This document shows, piece after piece, positions 60,558 to 64,000 of a stretch of DNA of 64,000 nt (position 1 is the first letter of the stretch; the number at the start of each line of letters is the position of its first letter). The notes under the pieces were generated by a model. It saw only the letters and a program-made list of their open reading frames with translations. It did no database searches and had not been told where the DNA came from. The DNA is from Streptomyces sp. CG4 (GTDB lineage: Bacteria; Actinomycetota; Actinomycetes; Streptomycetales; Streptomycetaceae), in contig NZ_CP163525.1 of the NCBI RefSeq assembly GCF_041080655.1, forward strand, positions 6,634,001 to 6,698,000, written 5' to 3'. The position numbers and the translations under genes are program-made.

Positions 60558-61289
60558 ATGGGCTTCTTCGACGGACTGCTGGGTGCGCGGCTCTCCGACT
60601 TCGACTCGGGCGAGGCCGCGACCGGCTCCATCCAGCTCACCGGGCGGCACCACACGGTGTCGCTCACCAAACAAGGCGCGGCCACCGGCCATCTGCGCGT
60701 CAACCTGACCTGGCGGATGCGCGCGTCCGACTTCGACGCCACCCAGCGCACCAGCCTCTTCCGCCACCCCTTCAAGGCCCTCAAGCCGCCGGAGGTCCTC
60801 GGCCACGGCCAGAGCATGGTCAACGTCGACCTGGACCTCGGCTGCCTCTACGAACTGACCGACGGCACGAAGGGCGTTGTCCAGCCGCTCGGCAACTACC
60901 TCGGCGACGTCAACGCCCCGCCGTACATCAAGCTCAGCGGCGACGACCGCTTCGGCTCGGCGTCCGGCGAGACGATGTACATCAACCTCGACCACCTCGA
61001 CGCCATCAAACGCCTGCTGGTCTTCGTCTACATCTACGACCAGACCCCGGCCTTCGACCGCACCCACGCCATCGTCACGCTGTACCCCAGCAACGGCCCC
61101 CGCATCGAGATAGGCCTGGACGAACGCCATCCCCAGGCCCGCTCCTGCGCGGTCGTCATGATCGAGAACGTGAAGGGCGAGCTCGTCGTCCGCCGCGAGG
61201 TGAAGTTCGTCTACGGCTTCCAGGGCGAGCTGGACCGGCTGTACGGGTGGGGGCTGCAGTGGGGCCGGGGCTATAAGACCAAGGCCTAG
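60558..61289 (+). CDS. TerD-family protein 3 (long form)
   Basis: The 243-residue Ter protein starts MGFFDGLLGARLSDFDSGEAATGSIQL. Its calcium loops are less canonical than in the terD paralogues (DLDLGCLYELTDGTKGVV). KLSGDDRFGSASGETMYINLDHLDAIKR and VYIYDQTPAFDRTHAIV mark the TerD fold, and an extra C-terminal stretch ends VYGFQGELDRLYGWGLQWG. It is commonly annotated as a tellurium resistance protein in Streptomyces and is part of the same island. GGGGGCGGGA precedes the ATG. Confidence 0.88.
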   Translation: MGFFDGLLGARLSDFDSGEAATGSIQLTGRHHTVSLTKQGAATGHLRVNLTWRMRASDFDATQRTSLFRHPFKALKPPEVLGHGQSMVNVDLDLGCLYELTDGTKGVVQPLGNYLGDVNAPPYIKLSGDDRFGSASGETMYINLDHLDAIKRLLVFVYIYDQTPAFDRTHAIVTLYPSNGPRIEIGLDERHPQARSCAVVMIENVKGELVVRREVKFVYGFQGELDRLYGWGLQWGRGYKTKA

Positions 61290-61296
61290 CGCCGGC

Positions 61297-61340
61297 CCCC
61301 TGGGGGCGCGGGGCCGACATGCGCCTCCGCCGCGAGCTGC
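61297..61340. repeat. dispersed element A, shortened copy
   Basis: GGGGGCGCGGGGCCGACATG followed by CGCCTCCGCCGCG and GGGCGCG matches the core of the elements at 26625 and 45705. It lies between the convergent TerD-family genes 3 and 4. Confidence 0.6.
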
Positions 61341-61351
61341 TGGGCGCGAAC

Positions 61352-62125
61352 TCAGCGCCCGATGAACTGCGGCCCCTGCGGAGGCAACCGGAAGTTCGGG
61401 TCCACCGGCCCCACAGGCACGGGTACGGGCACCGGCACCGGCATAGGCACCGGCTGCGGATACCCGTACGCCGGCGGCGCCGACGTCAGCTGCGGATAGC
61501 CGTAGGCCGGCGGCTGCTCCGGCGGAGCCGACGGCGGTTGCTCGGGCGGAAGCGGTTCGGACGGCTGCGGTTCGCCCGCGTCCGACTCGTCCACCGAGAT
61601 ACCGAAGTCCGTCGCGAGCCCCTTCAGCCCGTTCGAGTACCCCTCGCCCAGCGCGCGGAACTTCCAGCCCTCCCCGCGCCGGTACAGCTCACCGCAGATC
61701 AGCGCGGTCTCCGCACCCGTCTCCGGCTTGATCTCGAAGTGCGCCAGCGGCTCCCCGTCGGCGACCGCGGCGTCGTACAGCAGGATGCACAGCGCCGGTA
61801 CCTGGTCGAAGGTGATGCCGTCCGCGGACGCGACCAGCAGGATCCGGCCGACGTCCGGCTCGACACCCGGCAGATCCGACTGGATCGTGTCGGTCAGCCC
61901 CTCGGTGACCCGCCTCTTGCCCAGCCGCCACACCTTTCCGGAGGGGTGCCGGGGCTGGTTGTAGAAGACGAAGTCCTCGTCGGAGCGCACACGGCCGTCG
62001 GGACCCAGCAGCAGCGCCGAGGCATCCACGTCCGGGACCCCCTGTCCGGGTGTCCAGCGCAGTACGGCGCGGACCGTTTCGGCCTCCAGCGGGACGTTCG
62101 ACCCCTTCAGCATCGCGTGCGTCAT
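61352..62125 (-). CDS. TerD-family protein 4 with Pro-rich C-terminal tail
   Basis: The 257-residue protein from ATG 62125 has a TerD domain: MTHAMLKGSNVPLEAETVRAVLRW, VDASALLLGPDGRVRSDEDFVFYNQ, FEIKPETGAETALICGELYRRGEGWKFRALGEGY. It is followed by a tail of about 70 residues of PEQPPSAPPEQPPAYGYP type and a PVPVPVPVPV run. The canonical calcium loop NLTGEGEGDDE is replaced by a plainer sequence, so calcium binding may be weaker. Tails of this kind may bind partners or self-associate. It is convergent with TerD-family gene 3 and divergent from the lyase gene. Confidence 0.88.
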   Translation of the reverse strand: MTHAMLKGSNVPLEAETVRAVLRWTPGQGVPDVDASALLLGPDGRVRSDEDFVFYNQPRHPSGKVWRLGKRRVTEGLTDTIQSDLPGVEPDVGRILLVASADGITFDQVPALCILLYDAAVADGEPLAHFEIKPETGAETALICGELYRRGEGWKFRALGEGYSNGLKGLATDFGISVDESDAGEPQPSEPLPPEQPPSAPPEQPPAYGYPQLTSAPPAYGYPQPVPMPVPVPVPVPVGPVDPNFRLPPQGPQFIGR

Positions 62126-62322
62126 GCGGTCATCCTGCCTTCTCGGTCCTGGCCACGACAATGCGGGGGGTGGTCTCCCACGGCGCTGCCGACATGGGCG
62201 AGTTACCGGAAATTCATGCCCACCGGGAACCCTCGACATGGATCCCTACGTACTATTACCGGCCACCCTTTACCGAACCCTTTACCGAACACAGACTCGG
62301 CTCGCACCCCAGAGGGAGTCCT

Positions 62323-63492
62323 ATGCGTCATTTCGGGCACATCGCCCCCGAGGTGCGGCAGCGCCTCTTCCACCGGGAGCCGGGCGTGTTCACCGCCGAC
62401 TCTCCGGCCCGGCTGCTCGCCGCCGCCCTCGGCGCCACCCTGTACAGCCCGGCAACCCGGCCGCGGCTCGCCGACGACATCGTCAAGCAGGCCGAGAACG
62501 GCGTGGTCTCGATGGTGCTGTGCCTGGAGGACTCGATCGACGACGCGGACGTCGTGGCCGGCGAGGAGAACCTCGTCCGGCACTTCGCCGACCTGGCCGC
62601 CCGGCCCGGAGCCGAGCCGCCGCTGCTGTTCGTCCGGGTCCGCGCCCCCGAGCAGATCCCCGACCTCGTACGGCGCCTCGGCCCGTCCGTACGGCTGCTG
62701 TCCGGATTCGTGCTGCCGAAGTTCACCGAGGAGCGCGGCATCCCCTTCCTGGAGGCCCTGACGGTCGCCGAGGCCGACAGCGGACGCCGGTTGTTCGCCA
62801 TGCCCGTCCTGGAGTCCCCCGAGCTGCTCTACCGCGAGTCGCGCGTGGACACCCTGGAAGGCATCGCCCGCGCCGTCGACAAATTCCGCGACCGGGTCCT
62901 GGCGCTCCGCCTCGGCGTGACCGATTTCTGCTCCTCCTACGGCCTGCGCCGCGCCCCGGACATGACCGCCTACGACGTCCAGGTCGTCGCCTCCGTGATC
63001 GCCGACGTCGTGAACATGCTGGGCCGGGCCGACGGCACCGGATTCACCGTGACCGGCCCGGTGTGGGAGTACTTCCGGGTCTCCGAGCGCATGTTCAAGC
63101 CGCAGCTGCGACAGAGCCCCTTCCTGGAAGTACAGGCCGTCGAGCTGCGCGAGAGGCTGATCGAGCACGCCATGGACGGACTGCTGCGGGAGATCTCCCT
63201 CGACCAGGCCAACGGTCTGCTCGGCAAGACCTGCATCCACCCCTCCCATGTGCTGCCCGTCCACGCGCTGTCCGTGGTCAGCCACGAGGAGTACAGCGAC
63301 GCCCAGGACATCCTGCGGCCGGAACGCGGCGGCGGGGGAGTGCTCCGGTCGGCCTACACGAACAAGATGAACGAGGTGAAGCCGCACCGCGCCTGGGCCG
63401 AGCGGACCCTGCTGCGCGCCGAGGTCTTCGGCGTGGCCCACGAGGACGTGGGCTTCGTGGAGCTGCTCGCCGCCGGAATAAGGAACGCATGA
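62323..63492 (+). CDS. HpcH/HpaI aldolase/citrate lyase family protein of the Ter island
   Basis: The 389-residue TIM-barrel protein has VVSMVLCLEDSIDDADV, FVRVRAPEQIPDL, FVLPKF and FAMPVLESPELLYRE, followed by LALRLGVTDFCSSYGLRR. It is the citrate-lyase beta-like enzyme found in Ter-type gene clusters, thought to act with a phosphoribosyltransferase in making a nucleoside-like compound (comparative genomics; substrate unknown). ATG 62323 follows AGAGGGAG. Its TGA overlaps the phosphoribosyltransferase ATG (ATGA). Confidence 0.88.
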   Translation: MRHFGHIAPEVRQRLFHREPGVFTADSPARLLAAALGATLYSPATRPRLADDIVKQAENGVVSMVLCLEDSIDDADVVAGEENLVRHFADLAARPGAEPPLLFVRVRAPEQIPDLVRRLGPSVRLLSGFVLPKFTEERGIPFLEALTVAEADSGRRLFAMPVLESPELLYRESRVDTLEGIARAVDKFRDRVLALRLGVTDFCSSYGLRRAPDMTAYDVQVVASVIADVVNMLGRADGTGFTVTGPVWEYFRVSERMFKPQLRQSPFLEVQAVELRERLIEHAMDGLLREISLDQANGLLGKTCIHPSHVLPVHALSVVSHEEYSDAQDILRPERGGGGVLRSAYTNKMNEVKPHRAWAERTLLRAEVFGVAHEDVGFVELLAAGIRNA

Positions 63493-64000
63493 AGAACGCA
63501 GTGAACGACGGGGTCTGGACCGGCAGCTGGGTCGCCGAGCGGCTCGGGGTCGAACTCGTCGGCGACGACGGCCTGCCGGCTCTGCTGGGGCTCGCCCTGC
63601 GCCGCAACCCCAAGCGGGCCCATCTGCTGGTGTCCAACGTCCTCGGCAAGCATGTGCCCCAGTCGCCGACGGTGGTCTACGACCACGGCCACCGCCTGGG
63701 CCGACGGGTCCTCGCGCTGCTCGGCGAGGCGGAGGCCGGTGCCGCCGTCGTCCTCGGATACGCGGAGACCGCCACGGGCCTGGGCCATGCGGTGGCGGAC
63801 GGTCTGGGAACGGCGCCGTATCTGCACTCCACGCGTCGGCCGGTGGCCGGGGTTGCCCGTGCGGGCGGCTTCGAGGAGTCGCATTCCCATGCCACTTCTC
63901 ATCTTTTGCTGCCGGAGGATCCTGGGCTGCTGGCCGGGGACGGTCCGCTGGTGCTCGTCGACGATGAGTTCTCCACCGGTAACACTGTGCTGAGCACCGT
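63489..64000 (+). CDS. phosphoribosyltransferase-domain protein, cut by the window end
   Basis: The first 170 or so residues are present. WTGSWVAERLGVELVGDDG starts the Ter-associated family, and LVLVDDEFSTGNTVLSTV is the PRPP-binding loop of type I phosphoribosyltransferases. GYAETATGLGHAVADGL is also typical. The ATG overlaps the lyase stop as ATGA. Such proteins usually carry a C-terminal TRSP domain and lie in operons with HAD and ATP-grasp genes, which would follow beyond the window. Confidence 0.88.
   Translation, partial: MKNAVNDGVWTGSWVAERLGVELVGDDGLPALLGLALRRNPKRAHLLVSNVLGKHVPQSPTVVYDHGHRLGRRVLALLGEAEAGAAVVLGYAETATGLGHAVADGLGTAPYLHSTRRPVAGVARAGGFEESHSHATSHLLLPEDPGLLAGDGPLVLVDDEFSTGNTVLST

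Overview
This is a high-GC actinobacterial chromosome segment, almost certainly Streptomyces. The reasons are very high G or C at third codon positions, frequent GTG starts, ATGA/GTGA start-stop overlaps, a type II fatty acid synthase cluster with a PucR-type regulator, an SCO2400-type zinc-ribbon protein, a homodimeric-type pyruvate dehydrogenase E1, and a TerD island. From memory, the order of the right-hand two thirds resembles the S. coelicolor core chromosome around SCO2366-SCO2407 (unverified here). I saw no tRNA, rRNA, CRISPR array or transposase.

1-12.4 kb: a sugar-lactonase gene. Then a reverse, translationally coupled trio: ImmA/IrrE-like metallopeptidase, seven-helix MAB_1171c-type membrane protein and FAD monooxygenase. 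Then a sugar ABC importer (binding protein plus two permeases) in which every gene has lost internal pieces although its promoter/operator looks intact. Next to it are an intact GH51 arabinofuranosidase and a secreted GH35 beta-galactosidase, followed by an Rrf2 regulator and a DUF4360 secreted protein.

12.5-17.4 kb, the most unusual region: a family 2B encapsulin shell gene with a cyclic-nucleotide-binding domain (EshA type), a 239-residue disordered protein, and a geranyl diphosphate C-methyltransferase. This is the 2-methylisoborneol operon layout, but the terpene cyclase domain is absent. Only the disordered, shell-targeting-like part remains, carrying two GPTGLG-type motifs and five 11-residue tandem repeats. 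A second FAD monooxygenase follows after a terminator.

17.5-30 kb: DEAD-box helicase and cold-shock protein with a hairpin between them, an aminotransferase with a long Ala/Pro tail, then a reverse sugar uptake and oxidation region (aldose epimerase, ChvE/MmsA-type importer, U32-like protein, zinc dehydrogenase, sugar-acid dehydratase). A three-block motif recurs in front of two of its transcription units.

30-53 kb: SCO2400-type protein, serine hydrolases, Ohr, an oxidoreductase/MarR pair, an eroded GH3 fragment, a frameshifted membrane protein, a second aldose epimerase, an SGNH lipoprotein, DUF3145, fabD-fabH-acpP-fabF with fasR, pirin, a MerR/aldo-keto reductase operon, and a TetR/MFS pair. 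Many small regulators here have a -10 box about 7 nt before the start codon, so they are probably leaderless.

53-64 kb: aceE, DUF3052, peroxiredoxin, then a Ter stress island (four TerD-family genes, DUF475/TerC-like membrane protein, HpcH/citrate-lyase-like enzyme, phosphoribosyltransferase) running off the window end. Two families of dispersed intergenic repeats, including one hairpin with arms of about 80 nt, lie mostly between convergent genes.
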